This document shows, piece after piece, positions 56,631-64,000 of a DNA stretch of 64,000 bases. Position 1 is the stretch's first letter, and each line of letters starts with the position of its first letter. The stretch spans positions 1,550,001-1,614,000 of the forward strand of contig NZ_OZ075067.1 in NCBI RefSeq assembly GCF_964186585.1, written 5' to 3'. Below the pieces are notes generated by a model that had not been told where the DNA came from, did no database searches, and was given only the letters and a program-made list of their open reading frames with translations. The position numbers were made by a program, and so were the translations under genes. The DNA is from Microbacterium sp. MM2322. GTDB lineage: Bacteria > Actinomycetota > Actinomycetes > Actinomycetales > Microbacteriaceae.

Positions 56631-57625
56631 GCGCGTCCACGACGCCGGATGGACGGAGGATGCTTCGTCTCGAGGTCCGAAACGCGCAGACGCCCATCGA
56701 GCGCAAGCCCGAATGGATCAGGACGAAGGCGCGGATGGGGCCGGAGTACCGGGAACTTCAGGCTCTCGTGAAGGACGAAGGACTCCACACGGTCTGCCAG
56801 GAAGCCGGGTGCCCCAACATCTTCGAGTGCTGGGAAGACCGCGAGGCCACCTTCCTGATCGGCGGCTCCCAGTGCACCCGCCGGTGCGATTTCTGCCAGA
56901 TCGACACCGGAAAGCCCGCCGATTACGACACCGATGAGCCGCGACGTGTCGCGGAGAGCGTCACCCGAATGCGGCTGCGCTACGCCACCGTTACCTGTGT
57001 CGCTCGAGACGACCTCCCCGACGGCGGTGCGTGGTTGAACGCGGAGACGGTCCGCCAGATCCACGCCGAGAACCCCGGGACGGGTGTCGAGCTGCTCGCC
57101 ACCGACTTCAACGGGGACCCGGAGTTGCTCGATGTGGTGTTCGAGTCGCGGCCGGAGGTGTTCGCCCACAACGTCGAGACCGTCCCTCGCATCTTCAAGC
57201 GGATCCGCCCGGCATTCCGTTACGACCGATCCTTGGGCGTTCTCACACGGGCGCGGGATGCCGGCTTGATCACGAAGTCGAACCTCATCCTCGGGATGGG
57301 CGAGGAGCGGCGCGAGATCGAGGAGGCCCTCAGGGACCTGCACGCCGCGGGCACCGACATCATCACCCTGACGCAGTACCTGCGCCCCTCCCCCCGACAC
57401 CTCCCCGTCGCACGATGGGTGACGCCGCAGGAATTCGTCGAACTCCGAGATCTCGCGGAGTCGATCGGGTTCCTCGGCGTCCTCGCCGGACCGCTGGTGC
57501 GCTCGTCCTACCGCGCCGGCCGCCTCTGGGCGCGATCGATGAGGTCGAAGGGGCGCGACATCCCGCCCGCTCTGGCGCACTTGGCGGCGGAAGCCGAGGA
57601 GTCGGGATTCGCCCAGGCCGTGTGA
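56627..57625 (+). CDS. lipA: Lipoyl synthase
   Basis: This 332-residue radical SAM enzyme inserts the two sulfurs of lipoate. The auxiliary cluster ligands are Cys57, Cys62 and Cys68 ([12 protein letters not shown]); the radical SAM cluster ligands are Cys83, Cys87 and Cys90 (CTRRCDFC). The C-terminal RSSYRAGRL carries the serine ligand. It is cotranscribed with lipB. Confidence 0.97.
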   Translation: MSASTTPDGRRMLRLEVRNAQTPIERKPEWIRTKARMGPEYRELQALVKDEGLHTVCQEAGCPNIFECWEDREATFLIGGSQCTRRCDFCQIDTGKPADYDTDEPRRVAESVTRMRLRYATVTCVARDDLPDGGAWLNAETVRQIHAENPGTGVELLATDFNGDPELLDVVFESRPEVFAHNVETVPRIFKRIRPAFRYDRSLGVLTRARDAGLITKSNLILGMGEERREIEEALRDLHAAGTDIITLTQYLRPSPRHLPVARWVTPQEFVELRDLAESIGFLGVLAGPLVRSSYRAGRLWARSMRSKGRDIPPALAHLAAEAEESGFAQAV

Positions 57626-57711
57626 CACCGCCTCCTCCCCAGCCTGCGGCGCATGCTCCTCCTCCCCCGAGGTGATGGCGGATCCCACCTGGTGGGTTCG
57701 ACCCTCCTATT

Positions 57712-57748
57712 TTCGTCGGGATGCCGGACGAATCGGCATCCCGACGAA
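57712..57748 (+). promoter_or_regulatory. Perfect 15-bp inverted repeat before the small exported protein gene
   Basis: TTCGTCGGGATGCCG and CGGCATCCCGACGAA flank 7 nt. The right arm runs into the GAAGGAG Shine-Dalgarno, and a -10-like TATTTT (57708-57713) overlaps the left arm. It may be an operator, a translation-controlling hairpin or the lipA terminator. A second palindrome, CCCACC-T-GGTGGG (57684-57696), lies where the -35 should be. Confidence 0.6.
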
Positions 57749-57756
57749 GGAGCGAC

Positions 57757-58083
57757 ATGCGCACACCTCTTGCCCTCACCGCCACGCTGGGACTGGCATT
57801 CGCCGCCGCGGTTCTCCCGCACGCGGCGCTGTCGGAGCCGGCTACAGAGCCCGCACCGGACACGGTCGTATCCGTGACCGGAGACGCGGAGAACGGTTTC
57901 GAGATCGAGTACTACGACGGATCTGCCGAATACCCGCCGACGGACTCGGAGGCCATGGCGGAATGCGGAGAGTACGACACCCAGGTCGAGCGAGTGCGCT
58001 GTCGCACAGAAGTTCGCACCTGGTATCGAGACCTGGCGACCCTGCGTGACGCCATCGACTGGGCGCACGCGACGCGCGGCTGA
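57757..58083 (+). CDS. Small exported protein of unknown function
   Basis: This 108-residue protein has a signal peptide (MRTPLALTATLGLAFAAAVL, cleavage near residue 25). The mature part is acidic, with two cysteines (AECGEYDTQ and VRCRTEVRTWY) that could form a disulfide. No known domain. GAAGGAG lies 5 nt before ATG 57757. The unusual palindromes upstream suggest tight regulation. Confidence 0.75.
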   Translation: MRTPLALTATLGLAFAAAVLPHAALSEPATEPAPDTVVSVTGDAENGFEIEYYDGSAEYPPTDSEAMAECGEYDTQVERVRCRTEVRTWYRDLATLRDAIDWAHATRG

Positions 58084-58088
58084 GGGGG

Positions 58089-58589
58089 TCAGTCGGCGCT
58101 GGTCACCGATTGCACCGCGCCGGCGACGTCCAGATTCACCAGGAGGACATCGTCGGTGGAATCCGGGTCGAGCGCGTACTCGAGCACCGCGAAGGGATCC
58201 TTCCCACTGTGCTCATCCGCGAGAATCGTCATGCTCATCAGCTGCAGCGACCGGATGACATCCATGTGGGTATCCCCGGAGATGTCGACGAGGAGGTCTT
58301 CGATGTCCTCCCCCAGCACTTCCTGCTGCTGAAGGATGAACTCGGTGACTTCGCTCGTGCGGTCATCGAGCTCCGACACCATCGCGTTCCGGGCACGAAG
58401 ATCGATGGTCTCCAACGCCGCGATCATCGCGGCCGCAACATCGAGGGCGTCGATCGACACGTCGTCTTGATCGGGCGCGGTGAGATCGACGGTCACCCGC
58501 TGGTCACCGAAGTCCACGACCTCCGACCAGAAGATCGACCCGTCGGGTCCGGACTCCAAGAGTCCGAAATAGTCGTGCTCGATCGCCAT
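58089..58589 (-). CDS. DUF2004 family protein
   Basis: This 166-residue acidic soluble protein fits DUF2004 (an N-terminal HDYFGLLESGPDGSIFWSEVVDFGDQRV and a conserved helical middle). The role is unknown. It lies after ftsY with a hairpin between them. GAGG precedes the ATG. Confidence 0.75.
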   Translation of the reverse strand: MAIEHDYFGLLESGPDGSIFWSEVVDFGDQRVTVDLTAPDQDDVSIDALDVAAAMIAALETIDLRARNAMVSELDDRTSEVTEFILQQQEVLGEDIEDLLVDISGDTHMDVIRSLQLMSMTILADEHSGKDPFAVLEYALDPDSTDDVLLVNLDVAGAVQSVTSAD

Positions 58590-58613
58590 GCCTCAATGAA
58601 ACCAGCCTTCGGG

Positions 58614-58630
58614 GCCCGGCGCGACCGGGC
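58614..58630 (-). terminator. Short hairpin after ftsY
   Basis: GCCCGG and CCGGGC form a 6-bp stem with a 5-nt loop, 3 nt past the ftsY stop. A modest terminator candidate without a T-run. Confidence 0.45.
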
Positions 58631-58633
58631 GCG

Positions 58634-59506
58634 TCAATCGACGAGCGCGGAAGCGAACACGTGGGGCGTGAAACCGGTCAGATCGCCGATGCCCTCACCC
58701 TGTCCGAGAAGCTTGACGGGGATGCCGGTGCGCTCCTGCACGGCGAGCACGAAGCCGCCGCGGGCAGACCCGTCGAGCTTCGTCAGCACCAGCCCGGTGA
58801 CGCCCGCGTGCTCGAGGAACGCAGCCGCCTGCATGACGCCGTTCTGGCCCGTCGTGGCGTCGAGCACGAGAAGGACCTCGCTGATGGGCGCCTGCTTCTC
58901 GATGACCCGTCGGATCTTCGTGAGCTCGTCCATGAGCCCGGCCTTCGTGTGGAGACGGCCGGCCGTGTCGACAAGAACGATCTCCGTGCCGGTGCGAATC
59001 GCGTGGTCGATGGTCTGGTAAGCGACGGATGCCGGATCCTGCCCCTCCTGCTGAGGCCGGACGATCGCGGCGCCGCCGCGTTCGGCCCACGTCGCGAGCT
59101 GGTCGACGGCCGCCGCGCGGAAGGTGTCCGCAGCGCCCACGACGACGCTCCGACCGAACCGGCGGAGATAGTGGGCGAACTTGCCGATCGTCGTCGTCTT
59201 GCCGACACCGTTCACACCGACGACGAGGACGACGGCCGGTCGCTCACTGAGGCGAAGCGTCGTGTCGAACTTGGCGAAGTGCTCCTCGAGGGTCTCGCGA
59301 AGCATCCGCTGGAGGTCCTTGGGATCCGTGGTCCGGAACCGCTCGACCTTCTCACGGAGTTCATCGACGATGCGTTCCGTGATGTCGGGACCGAAGTCTG
59401 CGGTCAGGAGAGCCGTTTCCAGGTTCTCCCACGTGTCCTCATCGATCGTCGGCTTGACGAACATGCCGCGCAGCGCGCGACCAAGGGACCAGGAGCTCTC
59501 CGCCAT
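58634..59506 (-). CDS. ftsY: Signal recognition particle receptor FtsY
   Basis: This 290-residue protein is an NG-domain SRP GTPase: G1 GVNGVGKTTT (98-107), VDTAGRLHTKAGLMDEL, and TKLDGSARGG. It lacks the long acidic A domain of the E. coli protein; only about 20 residues precede the N domain, so membrane binding must rely on the short N-terminal helix. A -10 box TAGCCT (59513-59518) 6 nt before the ATG predicts a leaderless mRNA. Confidence 0.96.
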   Translation of the reverse strand: MAESSWSLGRALRGMFVKPTIDEDTWENLETALLTADFGPDITERIVDELREKVERFRTTDPKDLQRMLRETLEEHFAKFDTTLRLSERPAVVLVVGVNGVGKTTTIGKFAHYLRRFGRSVVVGAADTFRAAAVDQLATWAERGGAAIVRPQQEGQDPASVAYQTIDHAIRTGTEIVLVDTAGRLHTKAGLMDELTKIRRVIEKQAPISEVLLVLDATTGQNGVMQAAAFLEHAGVTGLVLTKLDGSARGGFVLAVQERTGIPVKLLGQGEGIGDLTGFTPHVFASALVD

Positions 59507-59528
59507 GACTTCAGGCTAGTTGACGCCG

Positions 59529-59879
59529 TCAGCCCTTCTCGCAGGCGATGCCGTCCTTGTCGCGGTCCATCTTCTTGTTGGCGTTGTAAAGCGCGGTCGA
59601 GATGGTCGGCTTGACCTTGAATGCCTTGTTCTTGCCTCTGACCTTGTTGTACTTCACGCCCGACTTGGCGACGCCGCCCTTATACGTCTTGTGCATCGCG
59701 GTGCAGTTCGCGAATGTCTTGATGGCCGGCTTCGCCGCCGGCACTACTCGCGACGAGCTGACGGAAGCCGAATGCGTCGGAGCTGCAGAGGCCGCAGCAG
59801 CCGGGGCGACCGCGAGGGCACCGGCCACGAGCACAGCCATCAGCGTCCGCTGCGCTCCCGTGCGCACTGAAACCTTCAT
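59529..59879 (-). CDS. Secreted Excalibur calcium-binding domain protein
   Basis: This 116-residue protein has a signal peptide at about 1-33 and a Ser/Pro-rich linker. The C-terminal Excalibur domain carries FANCTAMHKTYKGGVAKSG and the EF-hand-like calcium loop DRDKDGIACE. The basic middle may bind the wall. ATG 59879 is preceded by AGGGGTGG; a GTG 6 nt upstream is the alternative. It may be a small surface calcium-binding factor. Confidence 0.9.
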   Translation of the reverse strand: MKVSVRTGAQRTLMAVLVAGALAVAPAAAASAAPTHSASVSSSRVVPAAKPAIKTFANCTAMHKTYKGGVAKSGVKYNKVRGKNKAFKVKPTISTALYNANKKMDRDKDGIACEKG

Positions 59880-59944
59880 TGCCACCCCTGTCGATCGCGT
59901 GGAACGACGTGTTCCCCCAGGGTGAGGCTACACACGTACCGCGG

Positions 59945-62900
59945 TCAGGCGGTGGCTCGCTCGCGGACCCGCTGTCCGACCACCGCCGAGACCCCGTCCT
60001 GGCGCATCGAGACGCCGTACAGGGCATCTGCGATCTCCATCGTCCGCTTCTGGTGCGTGATCACGATCAGCTGGCTCGACTCCCGCAGTTGCTCGAACAC
60101 GCCCAGCAAGCGACCGAGGTTGGCGTCATCCAGAGCAGCCTCCACCTCGTCGAGGATGTAGAACGGACTCGGCCTGGCTTTGAAGATCGCCGTCAGCAGC
60201 GCAACAGCGGCCAGCGACCGCTCTCCTCCGGAAAGAAGCGAAAGGCGTTCGATCTTCTTTCCCACCGGCCGAACCGCGACATCGATTCCCGTAGTAAGCG
60301 GGTGCTCCGGGTCGGTGAGGGAAATGGACCCGGTGCCCCCGGGGAACAGGACCGGGAAGACTTCACCGAAGGCGACCTTCGTGTCCTCGAACGCCGCGAG
60401 GAAGATGGTCTGCATACGTTCGTCGAGCTCCTCGATGATCGTGAGGAGATCCGTACGGGTGCGGACGAGGTCGTCGAGCTGCGCAGTCAGGAACGAGTGG
60501 CGCTGCTCGAGAGCCGCGAACTCCTCCAGTGCGAGAGGGTTCACCCGGCCGAGCTGAGCGAGTTTGCGCTCTGCATCCTGGAGACGTCGCAGCTGCGTCT
60601 CTCGGTCGAAGACCTCCCCGTCACCCTCTTCGGTGCCACCGACGGGTACGTCCGGTCCGTATTCCGCCAAGAGAATATTCTCATCAAGGCCGAGTTCCGA
60701 CTGCACCCTCTCGAGCAGACTCTGCACGTGCAGTCGCTTCTCGTGCATCTGGAGTTCGAGTCCATGCACCGATTCCGTGACCCGGGTGAGCCGCTCGCGA
60801 ACGCCGGCATCCTCTCGTCGAAGCTGCGCCAGCTCGGCGGTCAGGGCTGTCCGCGTCTGCTCGGCGCGCTCCAACTCGACGCGCGCTTGGGCTGTCGACC
60901 GATCGACCGAGTCGAGAACGGGAGGCAGCGCGGTCGCGACCTCGGACGCGACCGCGCGCTGTGCGCGGCGAATCACCGCACGGCGGGCAGCCGCCTCGGC
61001 TGCAGCGCGCTCGCGCTCGCGTTGGCGCTCGAGCTGTGACACCCGCGCCTCGGCGGCACGAACCCGCTCGCGCAAGGTCTCGACATCGAGACGCGTGTCC
61101 ATCTCGCGGGCTCGCGCGACCTCGAGGGCGTCGAGAAGACCGTCACGCGCGGACGCATCGAGGATCGGCCTCGGAAGATCCGCGACCGAACTGAATGCCT
61201 CACCGGCGGCGCGCGCGGCAGTGTCCGCCTCGCGCGCGGCGGCCTCTGCTTGCCGAAGCCCCGCCTCCAGCCGCTCGCACTCCGCCGCGGCGGACTCGAG
61301 CCGGACCGTCGCCCGGTTCACCTGCTCCGCATGAGCGGCGAGGGCGGAGTCGTGTTCACGAAGCGCTGTCAGGCATTCGCGGGTCCGCTGACGGGCGGCG
61401 TCCCACGCAGCCTGCGCGTCGGCGAGTCCTTCCCGGAGGGAATCCGCCACGACGCTGACCTCGGTCAGCCTCTCGCGTGCCGAATCGCGCTCTGCGGCAA
61501 GCTCGATGCGTGACCGAGATTGTCCGGAACCGGCGCGGACGGTGCTCGCCGTGACCGTCTCTCCCGCACGGGTGACGGCGACCAGACGGATGCCGGCGTC
61601 GGCCGCTGCGCGGCAGGCGTCGTAGGCCGCATCGATGTCGTCCGAGATCGCTATTCCCGCCAGGGCGGCGCGAATGCCGTCCGGCCCTTCCACGACGTCG
61701 GCGGCCCACGTCCACTCGCCTGCCGGTTTCGCCGGTTCGGAGACGGGCCCATCCGCGAGGGCGATGTCGACAGACCCGAGGTCATGCTCACGGGACACCG
61801 CGATCACCGCCCGAGCCGCCGTCAGATCGTCGACCAGGACCCCGTCCGCAAGAGCACCCAAGGCGGCTGCGACGGCCGCCTCGAAGCCTGCATTGACGCG
61901 GATCGCGTCGCTGACGATTCCGCGGATCCCGCGGCCTCCGCGTGCGATGACGGCTGCCGCGGCGTTACGGATGTCGAGGGCGCGCCCGAGAGCGGCGGTC
62001 TCCGCCATCAGGGACTCGCGTTCGCGTTCCGCCGCGTGGAGCCGCTCACGGATCGACCCGACCTCGCCCTCTGATTCGGACGCAGCCCGCTGGGCGTGTT
62101 CGTACGCCGCCGCGTACTCCGCAGCCGAATCGGCTGGGCCGTCCGCAGCGGGGGTGATCTCCGCCAGAGCCGCCTCCGACTCCGCGCGCCGCTCCTCTGC
62201 CGCGTCGAGGGCGCGTTGCTGCCGCTCGACGGCGGCTCGGAGAGCCTCGGCCTTGGATGCCGCCGCCTCCGACCGTCCCCGCAAGGACGCGAGACGCATG
62301 TCGTGTTCGGAGACGAGAGCGCTCTGCGCGGCGATATCCGTGTCGAGCGCATCGAGCTCGGCCCGCGCGCGGATGACTGTCCTCGCCGCAGCGGCCGCGG
62401 CATCCTGCGCCGTACCGAGGCCGGAACCGATCTCGTCGATCTCGGCGCGAGCCTCGTCGATGATCGCCTGCGTCACCGTCGTCCCTGAGTCCGCAGGCTG
62501 TCCGTCGTCCTCCAAGAGCGACAAACGCTGCCCTGCGAGCGAATACAGTCCACGCAGCCGCTCCTGTACCCGGCCGAGTTCGAACGTGATCGCACGAGCA
62601 CGATCCACAGCCTCCGCGCGCTGGTCGCTCTCGAGTTCCTCAATCCGGCGCCGGAAGCCATCGGCCCGGTCTTGCAGGACGAGCCGTTCGGCGTGACGCT
62701 CCTGCTCGTTGCGGGAGTGATCCGCCAGTTCGGCTCGCAGGCGTGCCAGCTCATCTGCGTACAACCGCGCCTTGGCGTCTCGAACCACGGCGGCGATGGT
62801 GGCGGCCTCGCGGGCGATCTCAGCCTGCTTTCCGAGCGGCTTGAGTTGGCGTCGCAACTCACCGGCAAGATCGCTCAGCCTCGTGAGGTTGGCCTCCATG

Positions 62901-63448
62901 GCGTCGAGCTTGCGCAAGGTCTTCTCCTTGCGCCGGCGGTGCTTGAGGATGCCCGCTGCCTCCTCGATGAATCCGCGCCGATCCTCAGGACTCGCCTGCA
63001 GGACCGTGTCGAGACGCCCCTGGCCGACGATGACGTGCATCTCGCGACCCAGGCCGGAATCGCTGAGAAGCTCTTGAACATCGAGGAGTCGACACGTCTC
63101 GCCGTTGATGGCGTATTCACTCGACCCGTTGCGGAACAACGTCCGACTGATCGTCACTTCGCTGTACTCGATCGGCAGCACGCCGTCGGAGTTGTCGATC
63201 GTGAGCTGGACCTCAGCACGTCCGAGCGGTCCGCGCGTTGCCGTGCCCGCGAAGATGACGTCTTCCATCTTGCCGCCGCGGAGCGTCTTGGCGCCCTGCT
63301 CGCCCATGACCCAGGCGAGGGCGTCGACGACGTTCGACTTGCCCGATCCGTTCGGTCCGACGATGCAGGTCACGCCGGGCTCGAGGGCGAACGTCGTCGG
63401 CTGAGCGAAGGATTTGAACCCCTTGAGCGTCACGCTCTTCAAGTGCAT
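59945..63448 (-). CDS. smc: Chromosome segregation protein SMC
   Basis: This 1167-residue protein has an N-terminal Walker A GPNGSGKSNVVDALAWVMG (31-49). Long coiled coils (about 170-500 and 670-1010) follow, with a hinge at about 510-640 beginning GGRGIRGIVSDAIRVNAGFE. At the C-terminus are the signature LSGGERSLAAVALL and Walker B FYILDEVEAALDDAN. It is the core of the SMC-ScpAB loop-extruding complex. ATG 63448 has GGAGGG upstream. ftsY lies about 0.4 kb past its 3' end. Confidence 0.97.
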   Translation of the reverse strand: MHLKSVTLKGFKSFAQPTTFALEPGVTCIVGPNGSGKSNVVDALAWVMGEQGAKTLRGGKMEDVIFAGTATRGPLGRAEVQLTIDNSDGVLPIEYSEVTISRTLFRNGSSEYAINGETCRLLDVQELLSDSGLGREMHVIVGQGRLDTVLQASPEDRRGFIEEAAGILKHRRRKEKTLRKLDAMEANLTRLSDLAGELRRQLKPLGKQAEIAREAATIAAVVRDAKARLYADELARLRAELADHSRNEQERHAERLVLQDRADGFRRRIEELESDQRAEAVDRARAITFELGRVQERLRGLYSLAGQRLSLLEDDGQPADSGTTVTQAIIDEARAEIDEIGSGLGTAQDAAAAAARTVIRARAELDALDTDIAAQSALVSEHDMRLASLRGRSEAAASKAEALRAAVERQQRALDAAEERRAESEAALAEITPAADGPADSAAEYAAAYEHAQRAASESEGEVGSIRERLHAAERERESLMAETAALGRALDIRNAAAAVIARGGRGIRGIVSDAIRVNAGFEAAVAAALGALADGVLVDDLTAARAVIAVSREHDLGSVDIALADGPVSEPAKPAGEWTWAADVVEGPDGIRAALAGIAISDDIDAAYDACRAAADAGIRLVAVTRAGETVTASTVRAGSGQSRSRIELAAERDSARERLTEVSVVADSLREGLADAQAAWDAARQRTRECLTALREHDSALAAHAEQVNRATVRLESAAAECERLEAGLRQAEAAAREADTAARAAGEAFSSVADLPRPILDASARDGLLDALEVARAREMDTRLDVETLRERVRAAEARVSQLERQRERERAAAEAAARRAVIRRAQRAVASEVATALPPVLDSVDRSTAQARVELERAEQTRTALTAELAQLRREDAGVRERLTRVTESVHGLELQMHEKRLHVQSLLERVQSELGLDENILLAEYGPDVPVGGTEEGDGEVFDRETQLRRLQDAERKLAQLGRVNPLALEEFAALEQRHSFLTAQLDDLVRTRTDLLTIIEELDERMQTIFLAAFEDTKVAFGEVFPVLFPGGTGSISLTDPEHPLTTGIDVAVRPVGKKIERLSLLSGGERSLAAVALLTAIFKARPSPFYILDEVEAALDDANLGRLLGVFEQLRESSQLIVITHQKRTMEIADALYGVSMRQDGVSAVVGQRVRERATA

Positions 63449-63506
63449 GCGGGGCCCTCCGGGATCGACGTCGCGTCCACGCTAGCGGACGAACCGACGG
63501 CGCCAC

Positions 63507-63536
63507 TTGACGGCGCGCCCGCGGCGACGCTAGTGT
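63507..63536 (+). promoter_or_regulatory. Promoter of the leader-peptide unit
   Basis: TTGACG (63507-63512) and TAGTGT (63531-63536) are spaced 18 bp, the best -35/-10 pair I see in the window. Transcription would start near 63543 and yield a leader with a perfect Shine-Dalgarno. Confidence 0.7.
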
Positions 63537-63576
63537 CGGGGCTCGCGTCAGAAGTCTGAGAAAGGAGGTCCCCGAC

Positions 63577-63687
63577 ATGATTACCGACATCACGCCGACC
63601 GGAGCAGCGTTCACCGCTTTCCCGTTCGCCATGGGGACCATCTCCTTCGTCGCGGCAGCGGAACCCCGCGCTCACACCGGCCACTAA
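63577..63687 (+). CDS. Short ORF with a perfect Shine-Dalgarno (possible leader peptide)
   Basis: A 36-codon ORF (begins MITDITPTGAAF, ends HTGH) that I do not recognise. AAAGGAGGT (63561-63569), fully complementary to the 16S rRNA end, lies 7 nt before the ATG, the strongest Shine-Dalgarno in the window. There is no clear run of one amino acid and no PPx or other obvious arrest motif. The stop lies 18 nt before the first of several mutually exclusive stem segments, so it may be a regulatory leader peptide rather than a functional protein. Confidence 0.5.
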   Translation: MITDITPTGAAFTAFPFAMGTISFVAAAEPRAHTGH

Positions 63688-63705
63688 GCGGGGAACAGGT
63701 GAGCT

Positions 63706-63755
63706 CCGTCCTCTGACGGCAGCCCGCCCCCCATGCTTCCGGACGGTTTCCGTCC
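63706..63755 (+). promoter_or_regulatory. Mutually exclusive stem segments downstream of the short ORF
   Basis: Four segments are visible: CCGTCC (63706-63711), GACGG (63715-63719), GGACGG (63741-63746) and CCGTCC (63750-63755). The pairings 1:2 with 3:4 compete with 1:3 or 2:4. Two more hairpins follow at 63806-63821 (TCGTGC/GCACGA) and 63828-63841 (GCCGCG/CGCGGC). This resembles an attenuator. Confidence 0.5.
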
Positions 63756-63871
63756 TCACCACCCGTGTCCGCCGGGCCATCGGCCCCGCTCACGGTCGTG
63801 CTCTCTCGTGCTGCGGCACGATCCTCCGCCGCGTCCGCGGCATCAACTGCAACGATCGAAAGAGATCAGTC

Positions 63872-64000
63872 ATGCGCACTCTCACCGCGCCGCAGCGCAC
63901 ATCGGCGGTCATCGCCGCGCTGCAGCATCCCACCCCGACGAGCAACACTGCCCGTCAGACGTTCATCGATCGAATCGCCCTGCGGCTGGCCCTGGCTTTG
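63872..64000 (+). CDS. Unknown protein, N-terminal part (runs off the window)
   Basis: 43 codons are open to the window end (begins MRTLTAPQRTSAVI, ends ALRLALAL). ATG 63872 has a weak AAAGAGA upstream. The visible part is Thr/Ala/Arg-rich and may reach a hydrophobic or basic segment beyond the edge. Function cannot be judged. The preceding stem-loops suggest it is the regulated gene. Confidence 0.5.
   Translation, partial: MRTLTAPQRTSAVIAALQHPTPTSNTARQTFIDRIALRLALAL

Noticed and set aside
44368..57748. Strong hairpins considered as members of a REP-type repeat family
   Set aside because: Outside the GGATGC core the stems differ in sequence and length, and each sits just after a gene, as terminators do.

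Overview
The window looks like a chromosomal segment of a high-G+C actinobacterium of the family Microbacteriaceae, most likely Microbacterium or a close relative. The evidence is the strong G+C bias, the actinobacterial operon orders (rpsP-khpA-rimM-trmD, rplS-lepB-rnhB-DUF2469-yraN-comM-dprA, rpsB-tsf-pyrH-frr-cdsA), the GlgE branch of glycogen synthesis, a yczR/yczE pair and many genes that start directly behind a -10 box. Species cannot be fixed by reading alone. The content is almost wholly housekeeping. I see no phage, insertion sequence, integron or CRISPR. Genes are packed tightly: the longest gene-free gap is the 289 bp before rpsB (42649-42937), so no gap exceeds 300 bp.

Layout. 1-4285: tail of a NarL-type two-component system, an MscS channel, a group II truncated globin, an unknown protein and a TesB thioesterase. 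4290-8193 (minus): hot-dog thioesterase, EttA, a lipoprotein, a tail-less SSB and MsrA. 8320-12692: a small protein, the divergent yczR/yczE pair with a palindromic operator, tRNA-Arg(TCT), oligoribonuclease, tRNA-His(GTG), and a metallopeptidase-clpS-DUF2017 operon. 12705-18294 (minus): P-loop kinase, GerW-like protein, DinB, gatB-gatA-gatC. 18351-25178: FadD, LigA, DUF4166 protein, epimerase, MnmA. 25188-32776: cysteine desulfurase, then divergent glgX-glgE-glgB. 32817-37764: CnoX-like thioredoxin/TPR protein with a three-helix envelope protein, AI-2E-type permease, zinc-ribbon protein and lytic transglycosylase. 37808-42648 (minus): DivIVA-domain protein, cdsA, frr, pyrH, tsf, rpsB. 42938-47461: M23-fold protein, xerC, dprA, comM, yraN. 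47553-52432 (minus): DUF2469, rnhB, lepB, rplS, a membrane protein, trmD, rimM, khpA, rpsP. 52618-64000: ybdK-type ligase, ffh, TetR regulator divergent from lipB-lipA, a small exported protein, DUF2004, ftsY, an Excalibur protein, smc, and a possible leader-peptide/attenuator unit at the right edge.

How the genes fit together. Several neighbours share one process: cysteine desulfurase supplies sulfur for MnmA; GlgX, GlgE and GlgB handle alpha-glucan; LipB and LipA make lipoate; Ffh and FtsY are the two GTPases of SRP targeting; S2, EF-Ts, UMP kinase, RRF and CdsA form the classic translation/envelope block; DprA and ComM are natural-transformation factors; S16, RimM, TrmD and L19 form the second ribosomal block.

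The more unusual signals are regulatory and structural. They are a run of leaderless promoters; strong perfect hairpins after msrA, gatB, rpsB, tsf, dprA, rplS and glgB; a promoter element shared by rpsP and rplS; a 13-of-14 sequence match between two regulator-linked intergenic regions; a hand-counted excess of the hexamer GGATGC/GCATCC; and a leader ORF followed by mutually exclusive stem-loops at 63507-63872.
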